Shown piece by piece: positions 1 to 8,144 of a stretch of 64,000 nt of DNA. Within the stretch, counting starts at the first letter, position 1. Every line of letters begins with the position of its first letter. The notes under the pieces were generated by a model that was given only the letters and a program-made list of their open reading frames with translations, did not search any database and was not told where the DNA came from. Origin of the DNA: VRUE01 sp963708115 (GTDB lineage Bacteria; Actinomycetota; Thermoleophilia; Solirubrobacterales; 70-9); assembly GCA_963708115.1 (NCBI GenBank), contig CAVPRX010000001.1, positions 992,001 through 1,056,000 of the forward strand, written 5' to 3'. The translations under genes were made by a program, and so were the position numbers.

Positions 1-3000
1 CCCGGAGTTGGTCAGGTAGCGGGGCGGGGGCAGGGCAGCGGCCTTGGGTAGCTGTAGAAGGTGGCTCGAGCCGCGCGGCGGCGCGCCGGTGCGGTTGCAG
101 GAGGGACAGCGCAGCTCGCCGGTCTGGGCCTGGTAGAGGAAGACCTCCCTGCAGGACGACACGAAGAATTCTTCGGTCCCAGAGTTGGCTTCGCAGAGAC
201 CGGTGTTGTCGAAGCCCGTCAAAGGCGCCTGGGAGACGAAGGCGAGCCAGTTCCCGTCGGGGCTTGCCGCCGCGCTGCGCAGTTGCGGCGCCACGGCCCA
301 GTCACCCCCGGCGTTCGGGTTGTCTTTGGCGAGCAGGGTGGCGATGAAGGCGGTTTCGCCCTCTGACCAGGCGTAGAGGTTGAATTCGCCTGCCTGGGCT
401 TTGTCGCCGTGCCCGTTCTCTTCTTCGCCGCTGAGGACTTCGGTGTCGACGAAGTAGATCCGAGAGAGGTCTTCGCTCTGTCCGACGATGCCTTCGAAGC
501 CGCCTTTGCCCTGCGTCAGGTCGTCGCAGGCTTCGGCTTCGACGTCATAGAGGCAGCCGTCGTCGAGCAGTGCCTTGGAGCCGTCGGCGGAGGCGGCGAG
601 GAATTCGCCGGCGTGATCGGTTGCTTCCCGGGTTTCTTCACCGTCGATGCGAACGTAGAGCTGTCCCGATTCCGAGCTCCAGAAGGCGCGCGAGCCGTCT
701 GCGGAGATCGCGTGAAAGACGCCTTTGCCGCCGAAGGACGCGCCGGGGATCGTCGTTGCGTCGCCGGGGGCGACGTTGACCAGGTGCAGTTCCCCGCCCG
801 AGCGTTCATAGAGGTTCGTCTTGGCTTCCGGGCCGCCTTCCGCGTCTTCGGTCAGCGCGTCGTTGGCGCTGAAGAAGAAGCGCGAGAAGTCAGCCGAGGC
901 GTCGGCGAAGGAGAGCCGCAGCTCGTCTGGGCTATTCCCGGGTTCGCGGTTGGGCGGCGCTTCGCTCAAAAACGGCGCAAGCGAGGCCGGTTCGGCGCTC
1001 GGCTGGGTGTAGAGGTTGCCGAAGTCGGGCGGGCCCAGGGGGCTGAGCGGGAAGTTGACCTGTTCGAGCACGCCTTGGCTGAGGTCGGCGTTGAAGGCCT
1101 GATAGCCCCCGTGGCCTTTGCTCGCCAGCCGCGACGGGGTCGGGTTGACGCTCTGCCAACCCGAGGCGGTGCGGTGGGCGACGTACTCGTTTTCGATCAG
1201 CGCGCCTTCATCGAAGGAGAAGGCGCTGCCCTCATACGCGATCGCGTCGCCGCCGGGGGCGCTCTGTATCGGGAACATGTTGTAAGCGGCGCCGGGCTTG
1301 CATTCGTGGACGAGACAGCTGGAGACTTCGGGGGCAGCGGGCACGACCTGGCCGCCGTTCTTCTGCGCCGGGGAGACGAGCTCATAGGCGCGCTGGTCGG
1401 GCAGCCCGCCGGCTTCGACGGGGTAGGTGCGGAAGACCCGCCCGGCGCCTTCCCCGACGCATTCTTTTTCCGGTTCGCCCGAGGAGCAGTGGCTGATGGC
1501 CACGATGCGGAAGTGGTACTCGGCCCCGGCCTGCAGGCCGCTGATCGCCGCCGCCACCGGGACGGCTTTCGAGCCTTCGATCCGCGCCCCGCCCGCGGGT
1601 GCTTCAAGCGCCCCGGCGAAGCGCTGCGCCGGTTCGTTTGCCTGATAGGCGGCGTCTGAAATGTACTGGAAGGCGTAGCGGGTCGGAGTGCCCTTCGGGT
1701 TGACCTGCCCTTCCAGCCGGGCCGAGCTCGGGGTCACCGACGAGACCGACTCGGATAGGACCGCCGGCGACGCTTCTGCCGGCGGAGCGAAGATGTAGCC
1801 CATCGAGGCTTCGGATTCGGTGTTGGGGGGTCCGCCTTTGGTTTCCCCCCCCGCTCCATCCGCGGCGGCCGCGTAGAGGATGCCCGCCGGGCGAGTGTCG
1901 TCGAACTGCCTCTCCGGGTCCACCGCCATCCCGTCGAGACCCTGTCTCGTCGGCGCGATTTCGATCGCTTCGGCTTCGCTGAATTTGCCTCCTTCGCAGG
2001 GATTCAGCCGGTGCAACAAATGGTCCACGTAGGAATAGAAGAACACTTCGCCCGTTTTTGGATTAACGGTCATTACCGTGATTCCACCTTTTTTGAATTT
2101 GAAGCTGCATACCGCCGGGCCGGAGGGCTGTGACGGATCGTACTTTTCAACGTAGCCTTCGCCTGCCACGTAGACGTCACCGGCGGCGTCAATGACGGGT
2201 TTCGTCGGGAATTCCGTCGTGCCCAGCGGCCCCGCACCAACATCGTGGCTCTGCCCGGCGTACTCGTATTCGCTGTAGTCGCCTGGGGTTTTCGGCCTGA
2301 ACAGCATCAACCGGTGATAGAAGTTGCCTTGGGAGTCGAAGTCGAAGACGTATACTTCACCGGCGGCGTTCACGGCAATTGGGCCGACACCAAGGGAGCT
2401 GTGGATCTTTTCGGGGCTTTCCGCAATGGTTTCGTTCGACAACGCCAGTTCGCCGAAGCGTGAAATTACCTCATCGCCCTCGGGCGAATAGACCGTAATG
2501 CCGAAACGTCCGGTCAAATTGGGGAAGGTGCTTTTCAGCTCGAATACGTACACATTCCCGGTCGTCTGGTCGACATCGACATCGACTCTATTAGCTCCGC
2601 CCCCCGGTCGTGGCGGGCAATGTGGGTGCGCGTCTTCTCCTCCGGGGCCGCAGCGTTCGTAAGGTGATTTTCCTTCCGCTTCCCTTTCTTCTTCCCCTTT
2701 CTGGCTCAAGACCTCCCAGGTCTCGCTGAAGCTGCCACCGGGGTTGTAGCGGCTGACGTGCATTGGGACCGCGACCCCTGAAACACCCGCTGCATAGATC
2801 GTCCCCGCCGGCACCCCGCCGGCACCGGTGTAGTTGACCGCCATGCCGCTGAGGCCGCCCAGCTGGGCATTTTCGGGGAACTCGTCTCGGTCTTCGTATT
2901 TCTTCAGAAGGCCGGGAACACCGGCAAAGTTGCCCACCTGCTGGTAGGAAGCCGAGGCGAGGGAGCTGAAGGAAAGTCCGCAGCAGAGCGCAATGACCAC

Positions 3001-3051
3001 AGAGGCCCAGAGAACTGTCACCCGTTGCGTATTGCCGTCGACATGTGTCAT
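1..3051 (-). CDS. Giant secreted beta-propeller protein, C-terminus cut off by window edge
   Basis: The frame is open from an ATG at 3051 to the window edge, about 1017 codons. It starts with a signal peptide ending near SLASA, then an NHL-like region (YQQVGNFAGVPG, LGGLSGMAVNY), a fibronectin-like segment (VNPKGTPTRYAFQY) and a TolB-like repeat region (FFSANDALTED, AISADGSRAFW, APLTGFDNTGLC). The order and wording match the 1542-residue protein at 58401-63029, so the two are paralogues. This copy lacks the threonine-rich repeat block present in the right-hand copy. It lies 72 bases downstream of a collagen-like gene in the same orientation, the same arrangement as at the right edge. The function is unknown; an extracellular or surface role is inferred from the signal peptide and propeller-like repeats. 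Confidence 0.85.
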   Translation of the reverse strand, partial: MTHVDGNTQRVTVLWASVVIALCCGLSFSSLASASYQQVGNFAGVPGLLKKYEDRDEFPENAQLGGLSGMAVNYTGAGGVPAGTIYAAGVSGVAVPMHVSRYNPGGSFSETWEVLSQKGEEEREAEGKSPYERCGPGGEDAHPHCPPRPGGGANRVDVDVDQTTGNVYVFELKSTFPNLTGRFGITVYSPEGDEVISRFGELALSNETIAESPEKIHSSLGVGPIAVNAAGEVYVFDFDSQGNFYHRLMLFRPKTPGDYSEYEYAGQSHDVGAGPLGTTEFPTKPVIDAAGDVYVAGEGYVEKYDPSQPSGPAVCSFKFKKGGITVMTVNPKTGEVFFYSYVDHLLHRLNPCEGGKFSEAEAIEIAPTRQGLDGMAVDPERQFDDTRPAGILYAAAADGAGGETKGGPPNTESEASMGYIFAPPAEASPAVLSESVSSVTPSSARLEGQVNPKGTPTRYAFQYISDAAYQANEPAQRFAGALEAPAGGARIEGSKAVPVAAAISGLQAGAEYHFRIVAISHCSSGEPEKECVGEGAGRVFRTYPVEAGGLPDQRAYELVSPAQKNGGQVVPAAPEVSSCLVHECKPGAAYNMFPIQSAPGGDAIAYEGSAFSFDEGALIENEYVAHRTASGWQSVNPTPSRLASKGHGGYQAFNADLSQGVLEQVNFPLSPLGPPDFGNLYTQPSAEPASLAPFLSEAPPNREPGNSPDELRLSFADASADFSRFFFSANDALTEDAEGGPEAKTNLYERSGGELHLVNVAPGDATTIPGASFGGKGVFHAISADGSRAFWSSESGQLYVRIDGEETREATDHAGEFLAASADGSKALLDDGCLYDVEAEACDDLTQGKGGFEGIVGQSEDLSRIYFVDTEVLSGEEENGHGDKAQAGEFNLYAWSEGETAFIATLLAKDNPNAGGDWAVAPQLRSAAASPDGNWLAFVSQAPLTGFDNTGLCEANSGTEEFFVSSCREVFLYQAQTGELRCPSCNRTGAPPRGSSHLLQLPKAAALPPPRYLTNSG

Positions 3052-3123
3052 TGCGCTATTCCTGTATCCATTCGAGCTCCCCATTTTGCTTCTCCAAGGT
3101 GTTTGAAGTTTGTCCCGGCTTTC

Positions 3124-3942
3124 TTACGGTGCGGTTAGCGCCCAGGTTCCGTAGGCATACAAGGCCATTTCGGGTTCGTATGAGCCGGTGAGTGGAACGA
3201 TGGCGGTTCCGTATTTTCCGTAACTGTCGGTGATTGGGGAGGCACCACCGTTGCTTTGGGCATACAAATAGTCACTGGCGCCAGTGCCTTCCGCCTGAGC
3301 CGTATAAATACAGAGCTGACCTTTTGGAGCAGTCGGTTCGGCCGCGCTGCCAGCACAGCCCGTGTCAATGCAAGCTGGATTTTCGGCTTTGACTTTGCAG
3401 GATTGGAATTGGGTGGGCGTAAGTTCTTCCCTGCCGCGTTCGCCCGAGTTCAATTGTTTAGCAGTGAGCACGAACGCCGCGTGGTCGCGCGCTTCTTTGA
3501 CGGGAAGGGGAAAGGAAATCGACGTCACCGGAGATTGGAAGGAAGTTCCGCTGATGGTGGCATCCCAGGTGCCAGCCACCGTCGTTCCGGAAGGAATAGT
3601 GCCGCCCGCGGTCCAGGGCGACCCTTCTTTGCCCTGTTTGCCTTCTTTGCCCTGTTTGCCTTCGGGACCCTGCGGGCCGATGTCGCCGTTGGCGCCGTTC
3701 GAGCCGTTGGACCCATTGTCGCCCTTGGCGCCCGCGGGTCCCGCGGCTCCAGCAGGGCCGGTGCCCTGGAAGCTTTTAGCGATGCTCTTCACTTCTTTCT
3801 TCTGCTTTGAGTTCAAACCGGCGGCAGCCCAGGCGCCGCCGACCATGGCGAAGACGAGGGCGAGGATCGCGACGGTTAGGCCGGCCTTGCCGAAGGGTTC
3901 GCGAAAGCGCTTTCCGGCGCCTTTGTTCCGTGGCGAGAGCAT
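3124..3942 (-). CDS. Collagen-like repeat protein with N-terminal membrane anchor
   Basis: The product is 272 residues. A basic N-terminus is followed by one hydrophobic segment at about residues 20-42, a short charged linker, and roughly sixteen Gly-X-Y triplets at about residues 60-108 (GTGPAGAAGPAGAKGDNG and GKQGKEG repeats). A C-terminal domain of about 160 residues contains paired cysteines. The ATG at 3942 is preceded by the Shine-Dalgarno AGGAGA. The first 80 residues are almost identical to those of the protein at 63109-63984, while the C-terminal domains have diverged. A surface trimer with a variable head is a reasonable inference from the collagen repeat. It is probably co-transcribed with the giant gene downstream. 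Confidence 0.85.
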   Translation of the reverse strand: MLSPRNKGAGKRFREPFGKAGLTVAILALVFAMVGGAWAAAGLNSKQKKEVKSIAKSFQGTGPAGAAGPAGAKGDNGSNGSNGANGDIGPQGPEGKQGKEGKQGKEGSPWTAGGTIPSGTTVAGTWDATISGTSFQSPVTSISFPLPVKEARDHAAFVLTAKQLNSGERGREELTPTQFQSCKVKAENPACIDTGCAGSAAEPTAPKGQLCIYTAQAEGTGASDYLYAQSNGGASPITDSYGKYGTAIVPLTGSYEPEMALYAYGTWALTAP

Positions 3943-4249
3943 CTGTATCTCTTCTCCTTGTCCCGTGAGCCCCTCTGCCGACCGCTTCCCTTGCGGCCCC
4001 TTGTGGCGAGCTCAGTTATGTTGTCCCTGTGGCTCTCAGGAACACGGACATCCGTGTTTCCTGAATGCTGTGGGCATTAAGACACACGTGTGTCTGAAAG
4101 TCAAGCTTCGCGGGCGCTTGACCCCCTTTCAAGGCCCTGGGCAAGAGAAGGTCGGTATCCGATAGATGGTCTGATGGCGCGCAGGACGCACGTGGCGCTA
4201 TACACTCGCGACTAGTTGTCTACATTGAGCCGGGGAAAGCGGTGGGCAG
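3943..4249. promoter_or_regulatory. Upstream region of the collagen-like gene with two palindromes
   Basis: No gene is visible in these 307 bases. They lie between the divergent collagen-like gene and the small ribbon-helix-helix gene. Two inverted repeats stand out: 4037-4063 (CAGGAACACGGA paired with TCCGTGTTTCCTG, one-base bulge) and a perfect 16-bp palindrome AGACACACGTGTGTCT at 4080-4095. Both look like binding sites for a dimeric regulator. No confident -10/-35 pair was identified. Confidence 0.45.
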
Positions 4250-4405
4250 ATGAAGCGACTGCAGATACGCATGGACACAGAGTTGCTTGCGGCACTGGAG
4301 CGCCGTGCCGAGGAAGCGGGGCTCTCGAAGTCGGAGGCAGTCAGATGCTGCCTGTGGGCAGAGTTCGGGCCGCTACCCCCGAAAACCGATGCGCCACCTC
4401 GGTGA
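4250..4405 (+). CDS. Small ribbon-helix-helix (CopG-like) DNA-binding protein
   Basis: This is a 51-residue product starting at ATG 4250. The N-terminus KRLQIRMDTELLAALERRA reads as a short beta strand followed by helix A, and EEAGLSKSEAVRCCLW as the second helix. That is the usual layout of the MetJ/Arc/CopG fold. A purine-rich GGGGAAAG lies a little upstream. No toxin partner is visible next to it, because the following gene is on the opposite strand. It may bind the palindromes in the 300 bases upstream; that is inference only. Confidence 0.6.
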   Translation: MKRLQIRMDTELLAALERRAEEAGLSKSEAVRCCLWAEFGPLPPKTDAPPR

Positions 4406-4435
4406 AGCCGCCGGAGCAGGGACGGCTAAATAGGC

Positions 4436-6211
4436 TCAGCCGCCGTTGTTCAAGCCCGCAACCGGCTCGCCGACGACGACGTCGCTGCAGAGCAGCGACG
4501 TCGGGTCGAACGAGTCGGTGAGGGCGCGACCCGCGGGGGTGCCGTGGAGCACCGGCTCTGGGGCTGGGCCCTTGGAGCCTTTTGGCTTTGGCGGGTGGGT
4601 GTAGAAGCCGGTGCCGCACTGGATCGAGAAGTCGCGGACGCCGTCGCGGGCGTCGACTATGTCTTCGCCCCCCTCGCCGAAGAACTGGTCCTGGCCGGGC
4701 TGGCCGAGCATCGCGTTGGGGCCGCCGTCGCCGATCAGGACGTCGTTGTCGAAGGAGCCCTCCATGTCCTCGTCGGAGGGGTCAAGACGCACCGGGTGGC
4801 AGCGCCCTTCCTTAAACAGCGTGTCGATCCAGGCTTTGTGCGCGAGGAAGGAGATGTAGAGCAGGCCCGGGTGGGCCTGGGTCTCGGCGAAGGAGGCGTC
4901 GTCGCGACCTTCGCCACCGACGATCGCTCCGCCCGCGCAGCCTCCGCCGGCAGCGATCAGATCGCCATCGCCTTCCCCATATAAGAAGGTCGGCCCGGGC
5001 AGGCCGCCGACGAGGCCGTCCGACCCGTCGCCGCCATAGAGCTTGTCGGCGCCGGGGCCGGCCTGGAGCAGGTCGTCCTCGGGGCCGGCCTTGATCGTGT
5101 CGTCGCCGAAGCCGCCGGCGAGGCGGATGTTGGCCGCGGCCTCGAGCGAGCCTTCGACCCGCAGCGAGTCGTTGCCGGGCCCGAGGTCGGCCATCACCCA
5201 GCGGGCGGGCCCGGCGGCAGAGCAGTTGACCTGCTTGGGGTCGGCGCCGAGCCGGGCGCAACCGGGGCCGATCGCTATGCCCTTCGCGGCGGTGATGCCG
5301 AAGGACTCGGTCGCTTCGTCGAAGGCGACGGTGAAGTCGTCAGGGCCTTCGCCGCCGACTATCTGCAGGCCTCCCCCACCGCCTTTGGCGCGGTCGAGCT
5401 GGACATAGGCGGAGGCTTTCGGCGAGGCTTCCCTGCCGCAAGAGACCCCGGCGGGGCCGAAGCAAGCGTCGCTTCCCTGGCCGCCGACCAGTTCGTCAGG
5501 GCCACCGCCGCCACGTAGCGTGTCGTCTCCCGGTCCACCGTTGATCCGGTTGCCACTCTTGGTGCCGATCAGCGTGTCGCGGAACGCCGAGCCTTCGAGA
5601 TCGTCGAAGCGGTAGAGGCGGTCGTGGCCGTCGCCGCGCGCTTTGTGCGCCGCCAGCGAGGCCCAGACGCCGCTGCCTTTGCCCCCAGCAATCGCCGTCG
5701 CAAAGGAGGCGATGTCGTCGTTTCCAGGCCCCCCGTCCATGCGGTCGTAGCCGTAGTCGCCGTGGACGAGGTCGAAGTCGCCGGGCCCGCCGTTGAGGGT
5801 GTCGATGCCGAGGCTCCCCGCCACCTCGTCATCATCGCCGGCGCCACCAGAGGCCTTGTCGTCGCCGAGGTCGCCGATCACCCGGTCGGTGCCGGCATCG
5901 CCGTAGAGTTCGTCGTTGCCGCGACCGCCGTGGATCAGGTCGTCCCCCCCACCGCCGCAGATCAGGTCGTTGCCGAGGCTGCCGGTGATTTCGTCGTTTC
6001 CTGGCCCGCCCCAGATCACGTCGCGTTCCGGCGTGCCTCGCAGAACATCGTTCCCATCGGTGCCGACGATCTCCGCCCGCCGACCATGGCAGCGCGGCAC
6101 GTCTTCTTCTTCGGCCGGCGCGGCGGCGATGAAGACGACAGTCGCGAGCGCCGCCGCGGCGAGCGCGAGTCCCCTGCCCAAAATCCTCACCAGGCGAGGG
6201 TATCGATCCAA
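4436..6211 (-). CDS. Secreted RTX-type (hemolysin-like) calcium-binding repeat protein
   Basis: The product is 591 residues with an N-terminal hydrophobic signal segment (about residues 10-31). Nonapeptide repeats of the GGxGxD type follow: GTDGNDVLRG, GGPGNDEITG, GGGGDDLIHG, GDAGTDRVIG and many more to about residue 250. A beta-rich insert comes next, then a second repeat block (GGFGDDTIKAG, GGDGSDGLVGG). These repeats form calcium-binding parallel beta rolls in the RTX family. No catalytic domain was recognised. The furthest start is TTG at 6211, but a GTG at 6193 just before the hydrophobic stretch is also possible. It sits 11 bases after the coiled-coil gene and is likely co-transcribed with it. 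Confidence 0.85.
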   Translation of the reverse strand: MDRYPRLVRILGRGLALAAAALATVVFIAAAPAEEEDVPRCHGRRAEIVGTDGNDVLRGTPERDVIWGGPGNDEITGSLGNDLICGGGGDDLIHGGRGNDELYGDAGTDRVIGDLGDDKASGGAGDDDEVAGSLGIDTLNGGPGDFDLVHGDYGYDRMDGGPGNDDIASFATAIAGGKGSGVWASLAAHKARGDGHDRLYRFDDLEGSAFRDTLIGTKSGNRINGGPGDDTLRGGGGPDELVGGQGSDACFGPAGVSCGREASPKASAYVQLDRAKGGGGGLQIVGGEGPDDFTVAFDEATESFGITAAKGIAIGPGCARLGADPKQVNCSAAGPARWVMADLGPGNDSLRVEGSLEAAANIRLAGGFGDDTIKAGPEDDLLQAGPGADKLYGGDGSDGLVGGLPGPTFLYGEGDGDLIAAGGGCAGGAIVGGEGRDDASFAETQAHPGLLYISFLAHKAWIDTLFKEGRCHPVRLDPSDEDMEGSFDNDVLIGDGGPNAMLGQPGQDQFFGEGGEDIVDARDGVRDFSIQCGTGFYTHPPKPKGSKGPAPEPVLHGTPAGRALTDSFDPTSLLCSDVVVGEPVAGLNNGG

Positions 6212-6222
6212 GCCGGACGTGC

Positions 6223-6633
6223 CTAGAGCTGTGTCGCGAAGATGGTTACAAAGGCCAGGACCACCGTGCTGAACATGGCGATGCCACCTTGGATCATCAG
6301 CCGGTGCAGCTCGAGCATGCGTTCGTTCATCTGTTCGAACCGCGAGTCCGCCTGCGCGAACCTAGAGTCGATCTGCTCGAACCGCCTGTCGGCAAGATCT
6401 AGGCGGCGATCCACTTCGTCGAAGCGCTCTTTCATCCGCTTCTCAGACTGGTCGAAGCGTTCGTTGACCTGGTCGAAGCGTTCGTTCGTGCGCTTCTCGG
6501 CCTGGTCGAAGCGTTCGAGGATCTGCTTTTCGAACAAACCGAAGCGTTCGTCCAGCCTCGTGAACCCGTCGTCCACCCGGCGATTCAGGTAGTCGAGGCG
6601 GTCGTCGGTCCAGCTCTCCCTCATGGCCTCCAT
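6223..6633 (-). CDS. Coiled-coil protein with C-terminal membrane anchor
   Basis: The product is 136 residues. Residues about 20-110 are built from near-perfect heptads with the recurring core ERFDQ, DERFG, DRRFEQ and DSRF, which predicts a long parallel coiled coil. A single hydrophobic segment of about 20 residues (GGIAMFSTVVLAFVTIF) closes the protein. This resembles small tail-anchored coiled-coil proteins of unknown function; no enzymatic motif is present. The next gene downstream, 11 bases away, encodes the RTX-repeat protein, so the two may form one unit at the membrane or cell surface. Confidence 0.75.
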   Translation of the reverse strand: MEAMRESWTDDRLDYLNRRVDDGFTRLDERFGLFEKQILERFDQAEKRTNERFDQVNERFDQSEKRMKERFDEVDRRLDLADRRFEQIDSRFAQADSRFEQMNERMLELHRLMIQGGIAMFSTVVLAFVTIFATQL

Positions 6634-6704
6634 TCTGCCATTGTCTCAGACAAAATGTCACATGTGGGTGGCAGAAATGTAAATTCTTTGCAACAACCAG
6701 AGGC

Positions 6705-8144
6705 CTACTCCAGATTGATCATCACGTGCTTGATCTCGGTGTAGTCCTCCAGCGCGTACATGGAGAGATCCTTGCCGTAGCCGGATTCCTTGTAGCCGCC
6801 GTGGGGCATCTCGGAGACGAGTGGGATGTGGTCGTTGATCCAGACGCAGCCGAACTTGAGCGCGTTGGCGACGCGCATGGCACGGCCGATATCGCGGGTC
6901 CAGACCGAGGAAGCGAGGCCGTAGCGGGTGCCGTTGGCCCACTCGATCGCCTTGGCCTCGTCGCTGAACGGCTGCACCGTGATCACCGGGCCGAAGATCT
7001 CCTTCTGGATCATCTCGTCGTCCTGTTCGAGCCCGGCGACGACGGCCGGCTCGAGGAAGTAGCCGGGCAGATCCGGCTGCGTCCCGCCGGTGACGAGCTC
7101 GGCGTTGCCGGGCTTGCGCTCGAGGAAGCCCTCGACCCGCTCGCGCTGTCGCTGGGAGTTGAGCGGGCCGAGGGTCGTGTCGGAGCTGAGCGTGTCGCCC
7201 AGCACCAGACCCTTCGCTTCACCGACGAGGCCGTTGACCACGTCGTCGTAAACGCCTTTGGCGGCGAGCACGCGGGTCGCCGCCGTGCAGTCCTGGCCGG
7301 CGTTGTAGTAGCCGGTGCCGGCGATCGTCTCCAGCGCCGTCTCCATCTCGACGTCGTCGAAGATCACGACCGGAGCCTTGCCGCCGAGCTCGAGGTGGAC
7401 GCGCTTCAAGCTGTCGGCCGCGGCCTTGGCGATCCACTTGCCGGTCGGCGGCGAGCCGGTCAGGCTGACCATCTCGACGTCGGGGTGGGTGACCAGCTCG
7501 ACCCCGGTGGGCTCGCCATGACCGCCGATCGCGTTGAGCACGCCCTGCGGCAGCAGGTCGGCGCACCACTCGGCGAAGAGCAGCGTGGTGAGTGGCGTGG
7601 TCTCGGCCGGCTTGAGGACGACCGTGTTGCCGGCGGCGAGCGCCGGGCCGATCTTCCAGATCGCCATCATCAGCGGGTAGTTCCAGGGGGTGATCTGGCC
7701 GACGACGCCGATCGGCTCGCGGCGGATGAAGGAGGTGTGGCCCTCCATGTACTCGCCCGCGGCGCGACCCTCCATGCAGCGGGCGGCGCCGGCGAAAAAG
7801 CGCAGGTTGTCGGCCATCACCGGCACCTCGTCCTCGAGCACGGCGCCGCGCGGCTTGCCCGCGTCGGCCGACTCGAGGTCGGCGATCTGCTCGCCGCGCT
7901 CCTCGATCATGTCGGCGATCCGCAGCAGCGCCCGCGCCCGTTCGCCCGGCGGCGTCGCTGCCCAGCCCTCGAAGGCGCCCTTGGCGGCGGCAACCGCGGC
8001 GTCGACGTCTGCCTTGGTCGAGAGCGGCGCCTCGGCGATCGCCGAGCCGGTAGCAGGATTGACCACATCCTCCATCCCGCCCTCGGCCGGCTCCACAGCC
8101 TTGCCGCCGATGAAGTTCCTCAGCTTCGTCTTGGTCGCCATCAC
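6705..8144 (-). CDS. Aldehyde dehydrogenase, gamma-aminobutyraldehyde dehydrogenase-like
   Basis: This 479-residue NAD(P)-dependent aldehyde dehydrogenase has the normal length for the superfamily. Visible motifs are the PWNYPLM and KPAETTP nucleotide-binding segments, the general-base glutamate in LELGGK near residue 250, and the catalytic cysteine in GQDCTA near residue 286. The GQDCTA form and the N-terminal NFIGGKAV resemble gamma-aminobutyraldehyde (putrescine pathway) dehydrogenases; substrate assignment is inference. Its ATG overlaps the stop of alanine dehydrogenase (ATGA), showing translational coupling. Context with an aminotransferase and PucR regulator supports amine catabolism. 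Confidence 0.9.
   Translation of the reverse strand: MMATKTKLRNFIGGKAVEPAEGGMEDVVNPATGSAIAEAPLSTKADVDAAVAAAKGAFEGWAATPPGERARALLRIADMIEERGEQIADLESADAGKPRGAVLEDEVPVMADNLRFFAGAARCMEGRAAGEYMEGHTSFIRREPIGVVGQITPWNYPLMMAIWKIGPALAAGNTVVLKPAETTPLTTLLFAEWCADLLPQGVLNAIGGHGEPTGVELVTHPDVEMVSLTGSPPTGKWIAKAAADSLKRVHLELGGKAPVVIFDDVEMETALETIAGTGYYNAGQDCTAATRVLAAKGVYDDVVNGLVGEAKGLVLGDTLSSDTTLGPLNSQRQRERVEGFLERKPGNAELVTGGTQPDLPGYFLEPAVVAGLEQDDEMIQKEIFGPVITVQPFSDEAKAIEWANGTRYGLASSVWTRDIGRAMRVANALKFGCVWINDHIPLVSEMPHGGYKESGYGKDLSMYALEDYTEIKHVMINLE

Noticed and set aside
409..1659. Long plus-strand reading frame of 416 codons
   Set aside because: It lies opposite the left giant gene, and an equivalent frame lies opposite the right paralogue (59067-60446). 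Both are antisense shadows of GC-rich coding DNA.
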